From: an uncultured Mucilaginibacter sp.
GTDB taxonomy: Bacteria > Bacteroidota > Bacteroidia > Sphingobacteriales > Sphingobacteriaceae
DNA length: 64,000 nt
Assembly: GCF_903893715.1 (NCBI RefSeq)
Contig: NZ_CAITNG010000133.1
Location: 1 to 64,000, forward strand
Direction of reading: 5' to 3'
Below are positions 8,888 through 17,932 of the stretch, piece by piece. Position 1 is the stretch's first letter, and each line of letters opens with the position of its first letter. Below the pieces are notes generated by a model. It saw only the letters and a program-made list of their open reading frames with translations. It did not search any database and was not told the DNA's origin. The position numbers and the translations under genes are program-made.

Positions 8888-9802
8888 GTGGAAAATAAAA
8901 GATTAGAACTATCTGACAGCCAATTAAAATGGGAGATCTTTTTTAAGAGGCTATTGATCGTAATGAGCGCAATTTTGGTGCTCGTCATCATAGGCGTACT
9001 GGTAACGCTGATACAAAAATCGATGCCATCCATTAAATCGTTAGGAATAGGGTTTTTATGGGGCAAAGTTTGGGACCCGGTACAAAACATATACGGCGCT
9101 TATCCGTTTTTGATCGGAACGCTGCTCACATCGTTTACAGCACTGATTATTTCGATCCCTTTTTCTTACGCTATTGCCATTTACCTTGGCGAATACAATC
9201 AAAAAGGGTGGTTATCTGATCTGTTAAAAAATGCCATCGAACTCATAGCCGCAGTTCCATCTATTATCTACGGTTTCTGGGGCATATTTGTATTGGTGCC
9301 CATCGTTCGCTCGCTCGAAATAAAACTTGGCGTAGCGCCTTTTGGTGTAGGTATTTGTACTTCATCGCTTGTTTTGGCGGTTATGATTATTCCGTATTCT
9401 GCTTCGTTGGGGATAACGCTGATCCGCATGGTACCCTCGCCTTTAAAAGAAGGTGCTTATGCATTAGGAGCAACCCGTTTCGAAGTAATACGCAATGTAG
9501 TATTGCCCTTTACACGCACAGGTTTGTTTGCAGGCGTATTGTTATCTTTGGGCCGTGCCCTTGGCGAAACCATGGCTGTAACCATGCTGATTGGCAATAC
9601 AAGCGCCATAGGCAATAGTTTTAAAGAAATATTTTTTGGCCCGAGCAATACCATGGCCAGCGTTATAGCGAATGAATTTAACGAAGCCGACCATGACCTG
9701 TATGTATCGGCCCTGATAGAACTTGGTTTAGTATTGTTTTTTGTTACGGTAGTTGTAAACCTTATCGGAAAACGCGTCATTTCAAAAGCCAGCAAAAATT
9801 AA
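8888..9802 (+). CDS. pstC: Phosphate ABC transporter permease PstC
   Basis: Integral-membrane permease of the PstC type, about 304 residues with roughly six transmembrane segments. The EAA loop is near EGAYALGATRFEVIRNVVLPF and is followed by GRALGETMAVTMLIGN, typical of PstC. The start is uncertain. GTG 8888 gives MENKRLELSD. TTG 8864 gives eight more residues but begins one base after the intergenic hairpin. There is no ATG until residue 34. It pairs with PstA as the membrane channel of the importer. Confidence 0.9.
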   Translation: MENKRLELSDSQLKWEIFFKRLLIVMSAILVLVIIGVLVTLIQKSMPSIKSLGIGFLWGKVWDPVQNIYGAYPFLIGTLLTSFTALIISIPFSYAIAIYLGEYNQKGWLSDLLKNAIELIAAVPSIIYGFWGIFVLVPIVRSLEIKLGVAPFGVGICTSSLVLAVMIIPYSASLGITLIRMVPSPLKEGAYALGATRFEVIRNVVLPFTRTGLFAGVLLSLGRALGETMAVTMLIGNTSAIGNSFKEIFFGPSNTMASVIANEFNEADHDLYVSALIELGLVLFFVTVVVNLIGKRVISKASKN

Positions 9803-9806
9803 GCAT

Positions 9807-10652
9807 ATGGAACCAAGAATAGGATTCAGAAATACAAAGAGTGTGATCTTTAAGTGGGTCATCATATTTTTTGCTTTCATTATTACCATCCCCCTCATCG
9901 TTGTATTGCTTTATATCATTAAACAAGGGGTAACCCAGGTTAACTGGCATTTTTTAACCCATGTCCCCGCGCCTCCGGGCGAAACGGGTGGCGGTATTGC
10001 CAATGCCCTGATGGGTAGCTTTATCATGGTTTTGATGGCATCAATTGTTGCCATACCCGTGGGCATGCTTGCCGGTATTTATTTGAGTGAAAACCCAAAT
10101 ACCAAACTGGCTTATTATAGCGGTCTTTGCGTTGATGTTTTGCAGGGTGTGCCTTCCATTGTTGTTGGTATCGTAATATACGTATGGATAGTGAAACCAT
10201 CGGGTGGCTTTTCGGCCATTGCCGGTAGCGTTGCGTTGGCCTTAATGATGTTACCTATTATCATCAGGTCGACCGAGCAAACATTGAAACTATTGCCCGA
10301 TTCGCTCAAAGAAGCCGCGCTTTCATTGGGTGTACCGTATCACCGGGTGATTATAAAAGTGATCATTCCCTGCGGCTTTGCCGGTATATTATCGGGCATC
10401 ACTTTGTCTATAGCCCGTGTAATTGGCGAAACCGCGCCTTTGTTGTTTACAGCGTTGGGCAACAATTATTTTTCAACCAATGTCACCGGGCCAATGGAAA
10501 GTTTGCCGCATGTGATATACTCCTACGCTACCAGCCCTTATGACGATTGGCACGATTTGGCCTGGGGCGCATCGTTTATTTTATTAATGTTCGTTTTAAC
10601 ACTAAACATAGTCACAAAAGTGCTAACAAGAAAATGGAAAATCCAATTGTAA
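9807..10652 (+). CDS. pstA: Phosphate ABC transporter permease PstA
   Basis: A 281-residue permease starting four bases after the pstC stop. Hydrophobic segments include IIFFAFIITIPLIVVLLYI and the EAA-type loop is around SLKEAALSLGVPYHRVIIKVI. IARVIGETAPLLFTALGNN is a PstA hallmark. It forms the heterodimeric channel with PstC. Its 3' end overlaps the start of pstB by 19 bases, suggesting translational coupling. Confidence 0.93.
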   Translation: MEPRIGFRNTKSVIFKWVIIFFAFIITIPLIVVLLYIIKQGVTQVNWHFLTHVPAPPGETGGGIANALMGSFIMVLMASIVAIPVGMLAGIYLSENPNTKLAYYSGLCVDVLQGVPSIVVGIVIYVWIVKPSGGFSAIAGSVALALMMLPIIIRSTEQTLKLLPDSLKEAALSLGVPYHRVIIKVIIPCGFAGILSGITLSIARVIGETAPLLFTALGNNYFSTNVTGPMESLPHVIYSYATSPYDDWHDLAWGASFILLMFVLTLNIVTKVLTRKWKIQL

Positions 10653-11392
10653 AGGCTGAAAATTATAATGGTTATTTTGGCGATAACCATGTGGTGAAAG
10701 ATGTAAATATCAGCATCAAAAAGCACGAAGTTATTGCCGTAATGGGCCCCTCGGGTTGTGGTAAAACCACTTTTTTGCGGGGCATCAACCGCATGCACGA
10801 GTTGATACCCGGTGGTACATCGAAAGGTAAAATACTGCTCGATGGTCAGAATGTTTTTGACATGAACGTAATTTACGTGCGGTATAAAATTGGCATGGTG
10901 TTTCAACGCCCTAATCCTTTCCCCAACCTGAGCATTTACGAAAACGTAGTCGCGGGTTATATGCTGAACGGCATCAAAATGTCGAAAGCGGATAAGGATG
11001 TAATTGTTGAACGTTCATTAACCAGCGCCGCGTTATGGAACGAGGTTAAAGACTCATTGCATAAAAAAGGCACCTTCCTTTCGGGCGGGCAACAACAGCG
11101 CTTGTGTATAGCAAGGGCCATAGCCATGCAACCGGAATTGATATTGTTTGATGAGCCAACTTCGGCGCTCGACCCGATTTCGACTTCAAGTGTCGAAAAT
11201 TTATTTCATGAGCTAAAGTCGAATTATACCCTTATTATTGTAACACATAATATGCAGCAAGCTGCAAGGGTGAGCGACAAGACCGCGTTTTTCTACATGG
11301 GTGAATTGGTTGAGTTTGACGATACCAAAAAAATGTTTACCGCCCCCGCAGATCAGCGTACACAGAATTACATAACCGGCAGATTTAGTTAA
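10634..11392 (+). CDS. pstB: Phosphate ABC transporter ATP-binding protein PstB
   Basis: Start chosen at ATG 10634 (MENPIVKAEN), inside the end of pstA; the open frame runs 29 codons further up but that part is only pstA read in another frame. A 252-residue ATPase with Walker A GPSGCGKTT, signature LSGGQQQRL, Walker B LILFDEPTSALDP and the switch His in IIVTHNM. The end TQNYITGRF is characteristic of PstB. It powers phosphate import through PstCA in the inner membrane. Confidence 0.97.
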   Translation: MENPIVKAENYNGYFGDNHVVKDVNISIKKHEVIAVMGPSGCGKTTFLRGINRMHELIPGGTSKGKILLDGQNVFDMNVIYVRYKIGMVFQRPNPFPNLSIYENVVAGYMLNGIKMSKADKDVIVERSLTSAALWNEVKDSLHKKGTFLSGGQQQRLCIARAIAMQPELILFDEPTSALDPISTSSVENLFHELKSNYTLIIVTHNMQQAARVSDKTAFFYMGELVEFDDTKKMFTAPADQRTQNYITGRFS

Positions 11393-11403
11393 TAATTTAA
11401 ATT

Positions 11404-12075
11404 ATGACACCATTAGAAACTGAAATATCAGCACTTAAAGCAGAAATCATATCCATGTGGATATTGGTTCAATCGCAATTGAACAAATCGAAAGAAGCGA
11501 TGCTGAAATTTGATAAGGATTTGGCGCGAGAAGTTTTGATAAAAGAAAAGAGGGTAAACTCTTTCGAATTAAAAATTGACCGCGATTGCGAGGATATTAT
11601 GGCATTGCACCAACCGGTAGCTGTAGATTTGCGTTTTTTGCTGGCGGCACTAAAAATAAACAACAATCTGGAGCGTATTGGCGATATAGCAGCCGGTATT
11701 GCTAACTATGTTGTTGACTCGTCGGTAAACTACGATACGGAAGCTTTAGAAAGCGTTTCGCTGCTCAGCATGTTTGATGAGGCTATCAATATCATGACAG
11801 ATACCCGTGCTGCTTTCGAAAATGAGGATACCATGCTTGCCAGGAGCATATTTAAACGAGATGAGGTGTTAAACACGATAAACTTTAATGCCCCGATAGC
11901 AATTGCCGAAGTAATCAAAAAAGATCCTACGTCGACAATAGAAGCACTTTATATGCTGTCTATCATCCGCAGGTTGGAGCGTGTTGGCGACCAATGTACC
12001 AACATTGCCGAGGAGATTATTTTTTATGTGGATGCCAAGGTGCTGAAACATCAGCAAAACAGCCTTAAAAAGTAA
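11404..12075 (+). CDS. phoU: Phosphate signalling protein PhoU
   Basis: A 223-residue all-helical protein of two PhoU repeats. The metal-cluster acidic/Arg motifs appear as ERIGDIAAGIANY in the first repeat and ERVGDQCTNIAEEI in the second, in the expected symmetrical positions. It starts 11 bases after pstB. PhoU restrains the phosphate sensor kinase and PstSCAB when phosphate is plentiful. No PhoR/PhoB pair is encoded in this window. A clear terminator follows. Confidence 0.95.
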   Translation: MTPLETEISALKAEIISMWILVQSQLNKSKEAMLKFDKDLAREVLIKEKRVNSFELKIDRDCEDIMALHQPVAVDLRFLLAALKINNNLERIGDIAAGIANYVVDSSVNYDTEALESVSLLSMFDEAINIMTDTRAAFENEDTMLARSIFKRDEVLNTINFNAPIAIAEVIKKDPTSTIEALYMLSIIRRLERVGDQCTNIAEEIIFYVDAKVLKHQQNSLKK

Positions 12076-12097
12076 TCGTAGAAAATCTTATAAATAG

Positions 12098-12132
12098 AAA
12101 CCCCGAAAGGCTAACCCTCTCGGGGTTTTTTA
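12098..12132 (+). terminator. Intrinsic terminator of the pst-phoU operon
   Basis: CCCCGA at 12101-12106 pairs with TCGGGG at 12120-12125 and is followed directly by a run of T. It lies 25 bases after the phoU stop and marks the end of the operon. Confidence 0.85.
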
Positions 12133-12199
12133 TTCGCTGTAGATATTTAATACCCGCCAACATTCTTCTTACTTTTATCGCAACATTAAACTGACATCT

Positions 12200-14485
12200 A
12201 TGCGATACCTGACTTTGTTTGCCGCAATTATTGCGTTTAGCTACACCGCAAATGCACAAAGCAACTTTACCAAGTTTGTAAACCCATTTATCGGCACCGG
12301 CGCGGTTGATAAAAACAGCCTTTCGGGCAGTAACTTCCCCGGCGCAACCACACCCTTCGGCCTGGTGCAACTAAGCCCTGATACCCGCGAAAACCCAGAT
12401 GACCCGGGCTCGGGTTATGATTATAATGACAAATCTATCATCGGCTTTAGCCATACCCACCTGAGCGGCACCGGCGTTGCCGATTTGTTCGATGTGCTGT
12501 TGATGCCCACCATCGGCGATATCAAAACCGAACCCGGCAAAGCCGACGTGCCGAACAGCGGCTACCGTTCAGCCTATTCACACGATCAGGAATCGGCCAA
12601 AACGGGCTACTACCAGGTGATGCTGAAAGATTACGGCATCAACGCTGAGTTGACGGCCACAGCGCGGGTAGGCTTGCACCGGTATACTTTCCCGCAAAGT
12701 AATCAGGCCCATATTGTTATCGATATGGACCACAGCCTGGATAAAAAACGTACGTATTGGGTGTGTAAGATATTAGATGCCGAGCTCAAGGTTATCGACA
12801 ACAAAACCATTGAAGGCTACCGCATTATTACCGGTTGGGCTAGCCTGCGCAAGGTTTATTTCAGGGCGGAGTTTTCGAAACCTTTTTCAAGCAATATCAT
12901 GGTGAGCGGCAGGCACCGTTACGATGGCTTATCGGTTATAAACGGCAACAACATTAAAGCCGTTTTAAATTTCAATACCACCCAAAATGAAAAGGTGCTG
13001 GTGAAGGTTGGCCTGTCGACAACAAGCATAGCCAATGCCCGCCTCAACATGCAAACCGAATTGCCCGGCTGGGATTTTGAGCAGGTAGTACAGCAGGCCC
13101 AACAACAATGGGAGCAAGTGCTGCAAAAGATAAAGGTGGATGGCACGGATGTGCAAAAGCAAATATTTTATACCGGTTTATATCATGCTTTTATACAGCC
13201 AAACAACCTGGCCGATGTAAACGGCGACTATATGGCTACCGACATGACCATCAAAAACGCGCCCGATAAAACACATTACTCTACACTATCGCTCTGGGAT
13301 ACTTATCGGGCGGCGAATCCGCTTTATACACTAATTGCACCGCAGTTTACAGCGGGTTTGATCAACAGCATGATGCGGCAATACGATACCTATGGCTATT
13401 TGCCGATATGGCAGCTATGGGGCGAAGAGAATTATTGTATGATTGGCAACCATGCCATCCCGGTGGTGGTTGACGCCGCGTTGAAAGGCATCAAAGGTTT
13501 TGATGTGGAAAAGGCTTATGAAGCGGTAAAAGGCTCGTCGATAACCGAGCACCAGGCATCGCCATTTAAGGATTGGGAGAAGTACGGATATATTCCTGAA
13601 GATATACAATCGCAATCGGTATCCATTACGGTCGAAATGGCTTATGACGATTGGTGCGTGGCGCAGCTTGCAAAAAAACTTGGCAAGACCGAAGATTACG
13701 AACACTTTATGAAGCGATCGGAGTTTTACCGGAACCTGTACAATGCCCAAACCGGATTTTTTCAGGCTAAAAAAACAGATGGCAAATGGCTCGAACCTTT
13801 TAACCCCTTACAATACGGCGGCAATGGCGGCAACCCTTATACCGAAGCAAACGCATGGCAATACTTTTGGTATGTACCGCAAAATGTAAACGGCCTGATT
13901 GGCCTGGTTGGCGGCAACAATGCTTTTAATGATAAGCTTGACCAATTTTTTACTTTGAAGGACCTGCCCGGCGAAGTAAACGGCAACGCGTCCGGATTTA
14001 TAGGGCAATACGCGCATGGCAACGAACCCAGCCATCACATTGCTTACCTATATGATTTTTCGGGCCAACCCTGGAAAACCCAGTTCTATACCGCCAAAGT
14101 AATGAACGAGTTGTACAACAATTCCTCATCGGGTTACGCGGGAAATGAGGATTGCGGGCAAATGTCGGCCTGGTATATATTTAGCTCGATGGGTTTTTAC
14201 CCGGTTAACCCGGCCAATGGGGTTTATGCCATCGGTTCGCCGGTGTTAAGCCATGCAGAGATAGATTTGGGTAATGGCAAAGTATTTACCGTTTCGGTTA
14301 AAAATCCATCGAAAGAGAATGTTTATATCCAGTCGGTTATGCTGAACGGCAAAAAGTACGGCAAAACCTATATCACCCAAAATGATATCACGGGCGGCAG
14401 TAAACTCGAGTTTATAATGGGTCCGAAACCCAACCTGAACTGGGGTATAAAAACCGATGACGCGCCTTTAAGCTGGGGATATTAA
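12200..14485 (+). CDS. GH92 family alpha-mannosidase, secreted
   Basis: A 761-residue enzyme with a signal peptide (cleavage after ANAQ, about residue 20). The N-terminal beta-sandwich begins NPFIGTG and has GNFPGATTPFG-like sequence (GSNFPGATTPFG), then GFSHTHLSGTG. The (alpha/alpha)6 C-terminal domain includes GNHAIPVVVDAALKGI and GNEDCGQMSAWYIFSSMG, all signatures of Ca2+-dependent GH92 exo-mannosidases, whose general acid is a Glu and base an Asp. These enzymes trim alpha-mannose from N-glycans or yeast mannan in the periplasm or outside. No SusC/SusD or other mannan genes are nearby, so it is not part of a visible polysaccharide-utilisation locus. Confidence 0.93.
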   Translation: MRYLTLFAAIIAFSYTANAQSNFTKFVNPFIGTGAVDKNSLSGSNFPGATTPFGLVQLSPDTRENPDDPGSGYDYNDKSIIGFSHTHLSGTGVADLFDVLLMPTIGDIKTEPGKADVPNSGYRSAYSHDQESAKTGYYQVMLKDYGINAELTATARVGLHRYTFPQSNQAHIVIDMDHSLDKKRTYWVCKILDAELKVIDNKTIEGYRIITGWASLRKVYFRAEFSKPFSSNIMVSGRHRYDGLSVINGNNIKAVLNFNTTQNEKVLVKVGLSTTSIANARLNMQTELPGWDFEQVVQQAQQQWEQVLQKIKVDGTDVQKQIFYTGLYHAFIQPNNLADVNGDYMATDMTIKNAPDKTHYSTLSLWDTYRAANPLYTLIAPQFTAGLINSMMRQYDTYGYLPIWQLWGEENYCMIGNHAIPVVVDAALKGIKGFDVEKAYEAVKGSSITEHQASPFKDWEKYGYIPEDIQSQSVSITVEMAYDDWCVAQLAKKLGKTEDYEHFMKRSEFYRNLYNAQTGFFQAKKTDGKWLEPFNPLQYGGNGGNPYTEANAWQYFWYVPQNVNGLIGLVGGNNAFNDKLDQFFTLKDLPGEVNGNASGFIGQYAHGNEPSHHIAYLYDFSGQPWKTQFYTAKVMNELYNNSSSGYAGNEDCGQMSAWYIFSSMGFYPVNPANGVYAIGSPVLSHAEIDLGNGKVFTVSVKNPSKENVYIQSVMLNGKKYGKTYITQNDITGGSKLEFIMGPKPNLNWGIKTDDAPLSWGY

Positions 14486-14503
14486 GCTCGTTGTTATCGC
14501 GAT

Positions 14504-14944
14504 ATGAAATACCAATGGTGCATAGTCATTCTTGTTGTGGCGGGCTTATGGTCGTGCAATAGCAACTACGCGCCACATCATTACGACAAGCAATTGTTGG
14601 GGCATTGGACTTTTGTAAAATCGGGCAAAATTGCTTTCGACCGTATGGGGAATAATATCATGAAGCCTGGTGTGTCGTTAAAAAAGGGTATTGTCTATTC
14701 CTTTTTGCCCAATGGTTTTTGCGAAAACAAGGTGGGTTATTATTACAATAATCCGGTTACGCATGCCACAAGCTTTTTAGGGAACACCACCAGTTATAAA
14801 ATGGTTGACGACAGCCTGGGCATCTATGATTTAAGCAAGCGCAAATGGCAATGGATGAAAGTGTATTACATGGATGCCGACACCATGATACTGAAATACG
14901 GCGATACGGCCTATGTTAAAGCAGCAAAAGCGCATCAAAACTGA
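14504..14944 (+). CDS. Putative lipoprotein of unknown function
   Basis: A 146-residue protein with a short lipoprotein signal (IVILVVAGLWSC, lipid Cys at about residue 18). The mature part is small and beta-rich, with LLGHWTFVKSG near its start, as in lipocalin-like small lipoproteins of Bacteroidota. It starts 18 bases after the GH92 stop and is probably co-transcribed. No catalytic motif is visible and no function is assigned. Confidence 0.7.
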   Translation: MKYQWCIVILVVAGLWSCNSNYAPHHYDKQLLGHWTFVKSGKIAFDRMGNNIMKPGVSLKKGIVYSFLPNGFCENKVGYYYNNPVTHATSFLGNTTSYKMVDDSLGIYDLSKRKWQWMKVYYMDADTMILKYGDTAYVKAAKAHQN

Positions 14945-15052
14945 TGAAATCGGGCATTTATTCACCTTAGGGCCTGAATGTGTAAAAGTTGAGGCAGCAA
15001 GATTTCCATTTATCCCCTATATTTACCCATCCACAGAATTTGAGGTTTTAGC

Positions 15053-17896
15053 ATGAGCGACGAACAAGAAAGCACCGATAAAAAAGACATACTCCATAAT
15101 ACCATCTCGCTCGATGGTTTGTACGAAAACTGGTTTCTTGACTATGCTTCGTACGTAATTCTCGACCGTGCCGTACCACACCTTTACGATGGATTAAAGC
15201 CTGTACAGCGACGCATCCTGCACTCGTTGAAAGAGATGGACGACGGGCGCTTTAACAAGGCTGCCAACGTGATAGGTAATACCATGAAATACCATCCGCA
15301 TGGCGATGCTTCTATTGGCGATGCCATGGTACAGATAGGGCAAAAGGATCTGATGATTGATTGCCAGGGTAACTGGGGCGACCCGGTAACCGGCGATTCG
15401 GCAGCGGCACCACGTTATATTGAGGCGCGCTTGTCGAAGTTTGCACTGGAGGTGGCCTTTAATGCCGATACCACCATTTGGCAATCGAGCTATGATGGGC
15501 GTAACCGCGAGCCTATCACGCTTCCGGTTAAGTTTCCGTTATTGTTGGCACAAGGTGCTGAGGGTATCGCCGTTGGTTTGGCTACCAAAATATTGCCGCA
15601 TAATTTTATCGAGTTGCTGGATGCTTCCATTGCATCGTTAAAGGGCGAAAAACCGAATTTGATGCCCGACTTCCCCACAGGTGGGTTGGCTGACTGCTCC
15701 AACTATAACGACGGGCAGCGCGGCGGCAAAATACGTGTGCGGGCCAGGATATTGGAGAAGGATAAAAAGACGCTCACTATTACCGAGGTACCTTTCAGTA
15801 CCACAACCGGCAGCTTGATAGACAGCATTATAACTGCCAACGACAAGGGCAAAATCAAGATAAAAAAGATTGAGGATAATACAGCGAAGGACGTAGAAAT
15901 TGTGATACACCTGGCGCCCGGTATTTCGCCCGATGTAACTATTGATGCCTTGTATGCCTTTACCGACTGCGAGGTATCCATATCGCCTAATACCTGCGTT
16001 ATCCATAACGATAAGCCGCGCTTTATGAGCGTGAACGATATGCTGAGCGAAAGTACGCAGCATACCAAACAATTGCTAAAAAAGGAATTGGAAATAAGGT
16101 TGGCCGAACTGAAGGAAAAGATATTTTTCAGCTCGCTGCTCAAGATTTTCATACAGGAAGGGATGTACAAGAACAACGAGTACGAAACTTCGGGAAATTT
16201 TGAAACGGTGGTAGAGGTGTTGAACAAGTTGTTCGAGCCTTTCTTCGCGCAGCTATATCGCACCATAGAACCGGAAGATTACAAGCGCCTGATTGATAAA
16301 CCGATGAGCAGCATTACCCGCTTTGACGTGAAGAAATCGGACGAGCAGATGAAGGCGCTGGAGAACGAGATAAAAGAGGTGAACCATCACCTGAAACACC
16401 TGAACGATTATACCATTGCCTGGTTCCAAAAGCTGAAGGACAAGTACGGCAAAGGTCGCGAACGCAAAACCGAACTACGTACATTTGATAGGGTGGAAGC
16501 ATCGCAGGTGGCGTTGGCCAATGTGAAATTGTATGTGAATAGGGTGGACGGCTTTATCGGTTCGGGCCTTAAAAAGGATGAGTTTGTTTGCGATTGCTCG
16601 GATTTGGATGAGATTATTGTTTTCCGCGAAGACGGCAAGTGCATCATCACCAAAGTGCAGGAAAAGGTTTTTGTTGGCAAAGATATATTACATGTTGGGG
16701 TGTTTAAAAAGAACGATGAGCGTACCGTTTACAACATGATCTATAAAGACGGTCAAAACGGTACATCATACATCAAACGTTTTGCCGTTGTTGGTGTTAC
16801 CCGCGATAAGGAATATGATTTGACCAAGGGCAGCAAAGGCTCGCGCGTGCTGTACTTTAGTGCCAACCCTAACGGCGAGGCCGAGATTGTGAACGTGGCT
16901 TTGAAACCGCATGCCAAGCTCAAAAAACTCCAGTTTGATGAAAATTTTGCCGAGATAGCCATAAAAGGGCGCGCCTCGATGGGGAACATCATTACCAAAT
17001 ACCCGGTTAAAAAGATTGTGCTGAAATCAAAAGGGATATCCACCCTTTCGGGACGGAAGATATGGTATGACGAGATATTGAAACGCCTTAACGTAGATGC
17101 CCGCGGCAAATACCTCGGCGAGTTCGACGGAGACGACCGCATACTGACCGTCATGAGCACAGGTATTTACGAACTCACCAGTTTCGACCTGAGCAACCAC
17201 TTTGACGATAAGATGATCAGGATTGAAAAGTACAATCCCGAAAAGGTGTACAGCGTGATACATTATGAGGGTAAATCGAAGAATTATTACGTAAAACGCT
17301 TTACGTTCGAGCCTGTTGCCATTGGTAAACCAACCAGTATCATCAGCGATGAAGGCGGCTCGAAACTGATATTGATATCGGGCGCGGCGCAGCCGGTAGT
17401 GCAGGTTGAAGTGCTTAAAGGCAAGTCGACAACACCGGAGAGCAGCGAAATCAACCTGGCCGAAGCCATTGATGTGAAAGGCATGAAAGCCCAGGGTAAT
17501 CGCTTGAGCCCGCATGAGGTGAAGAAGATTGAGTTGATATCAGATGAGGCAGAGGAAGTAGCAGATGCAGTGGCAGTAGCAGGTGAAGACGAGGAGGAAG
17601 AAGCGGCAGTTGCCTTAGCAGGTGAAGATGACGACGAAGGCCAAGGAGTAGCAGATGCAGAGGCAGACGAAACCGTAGAACAAGTTGCTGAAATCCCCGT
17701 TAAGGAAGAAAAACCTGTAGCTGAAAAAGAACCTGCTAAAGTGGAACGACCAGTTGCTGAGGATAAACCGGTAATTCCACCTGCAGCTGATGTAGCGCCC
17801 GCGCCGGAGGAAAAACCAGCCAAAAAGATAGACTTCGAGATTACCAACCCGGACGATATTGAAATTGATGACAAAGGACAGCTGGGCTTGTTTTGA
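15053..17896 (+). CDS. parC: DNA topoisomerase IV subunit A (ParC/GyrA family) with acidic tail and terminal QLGLF
   Basis: A 947-residue type IIA topoisomerase A subunit. The winged-helix region has RAVPHLYDGLKPVQRRIL, KYHPHGDASI and the catalytic Tyr in SAAAPRYIEARLS. The tower and coiled-coil segment follows, then a beta-pinwheel C-terminal domain without an obvious gyrase GyrA box, hence topoisomerase IV. From about residue 830 the sequence is a low-complexity acidic/Ala/Val/Pro linker rich in repeated GEDEEE-like blocks, ending DKGQLGLF. The last five residues match the consensus of sliding-clamp binding motifs. It decatenates chromosomes with ParE, which is not adjacent. The frame begins at the ATG after a region with no gene (14945-15052). 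Confidence 0.93.
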   Translation: MSDEQESTDKKDILHNTISLDGLYENWFLDYASYVILDRAVPHLYDGLKPVQRRILHSLKEMDDGRFNKAANVIGNTMKYHPHGDASIGDAMVQIGQKDLMIDCQGNWGDPVTGDSAAAPRYIEARLSKFALEVAFNADTTIWQSSYDGRNREPITLPVKFPLLLAQGAEGIAVGLATKILPHNFIELLDASIASLKGEKPNLMPDFPTGGLADCSNYNDGQRGGKIRVRARILEKDKKTLTITEVPFSTTTGSLIDSIITANDKGKIKIKKIEDNTAKDVEIVIHLAPGISPDVTIDALYAFTDCEVSISPNTCVIHNDKPRFMSVNDMLSESTQHTKQLLKKELEIRLAELKEKIFFSSLLKIFIQEGMYKNNEYETSGNFETVVEVLNKLFEPFFAQLYRTIEPEDYKRLIDKPMSSITRFDVKKSDEQMKALENEIKEVNHHLKHLNDYTIAWFQKLKDKYGKGRERKTELRTFDRVEASQVALANVKLYVNRVDGFIGSGLKKDEFVCDCSDLDEIIVFREDGKCIITKVQEKVFVGKDILHVGVFKKNDERTVYNMIYKDGQNGTSYIKRFAVVGVTRDKEYDLTKGSKGSRVLYFSANPNGEAEIVNVALKPHAKLKKLQFDENFAEIAIKGRASMGNIITKYPVKKIVLKSKGISTLSGRKIWYDEILKRLNVDARGKYLGEFDGDDRILTVMSTGIYELTSFDLSNHFDDKMIRIEKYNPEKVYSVIHYEGKSKNYYVKRFTFEPVAIGKPTSIISDEGGSKLILISGAAQPVVQVEVLKGKSTTPESSEINLAEAIDVKGMKAQGNRLSPHEVKKIELISDEAEEVADAVAVAGEDEEEEAAVALAGEDDDEGQGVADAEADETVEQVAEIPVKEEKPVAEKEPAKVERPVAEDKPVIPPAADVAPAPEEKPAKKIDFEITNPDDIEIDDKGQLGLF

Positions 17897-17932
17897 TGTG
17901 TATATTAGCGCCACCATTATAGAGATATTACC

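Noticed and set aside
17287-17874. 195-codon Ser/Ala/Gly-rich frame opposite parC
   Set aside because: It is the complement of the low-complexity acidic tail of parC, whose own frame is clearly coding.
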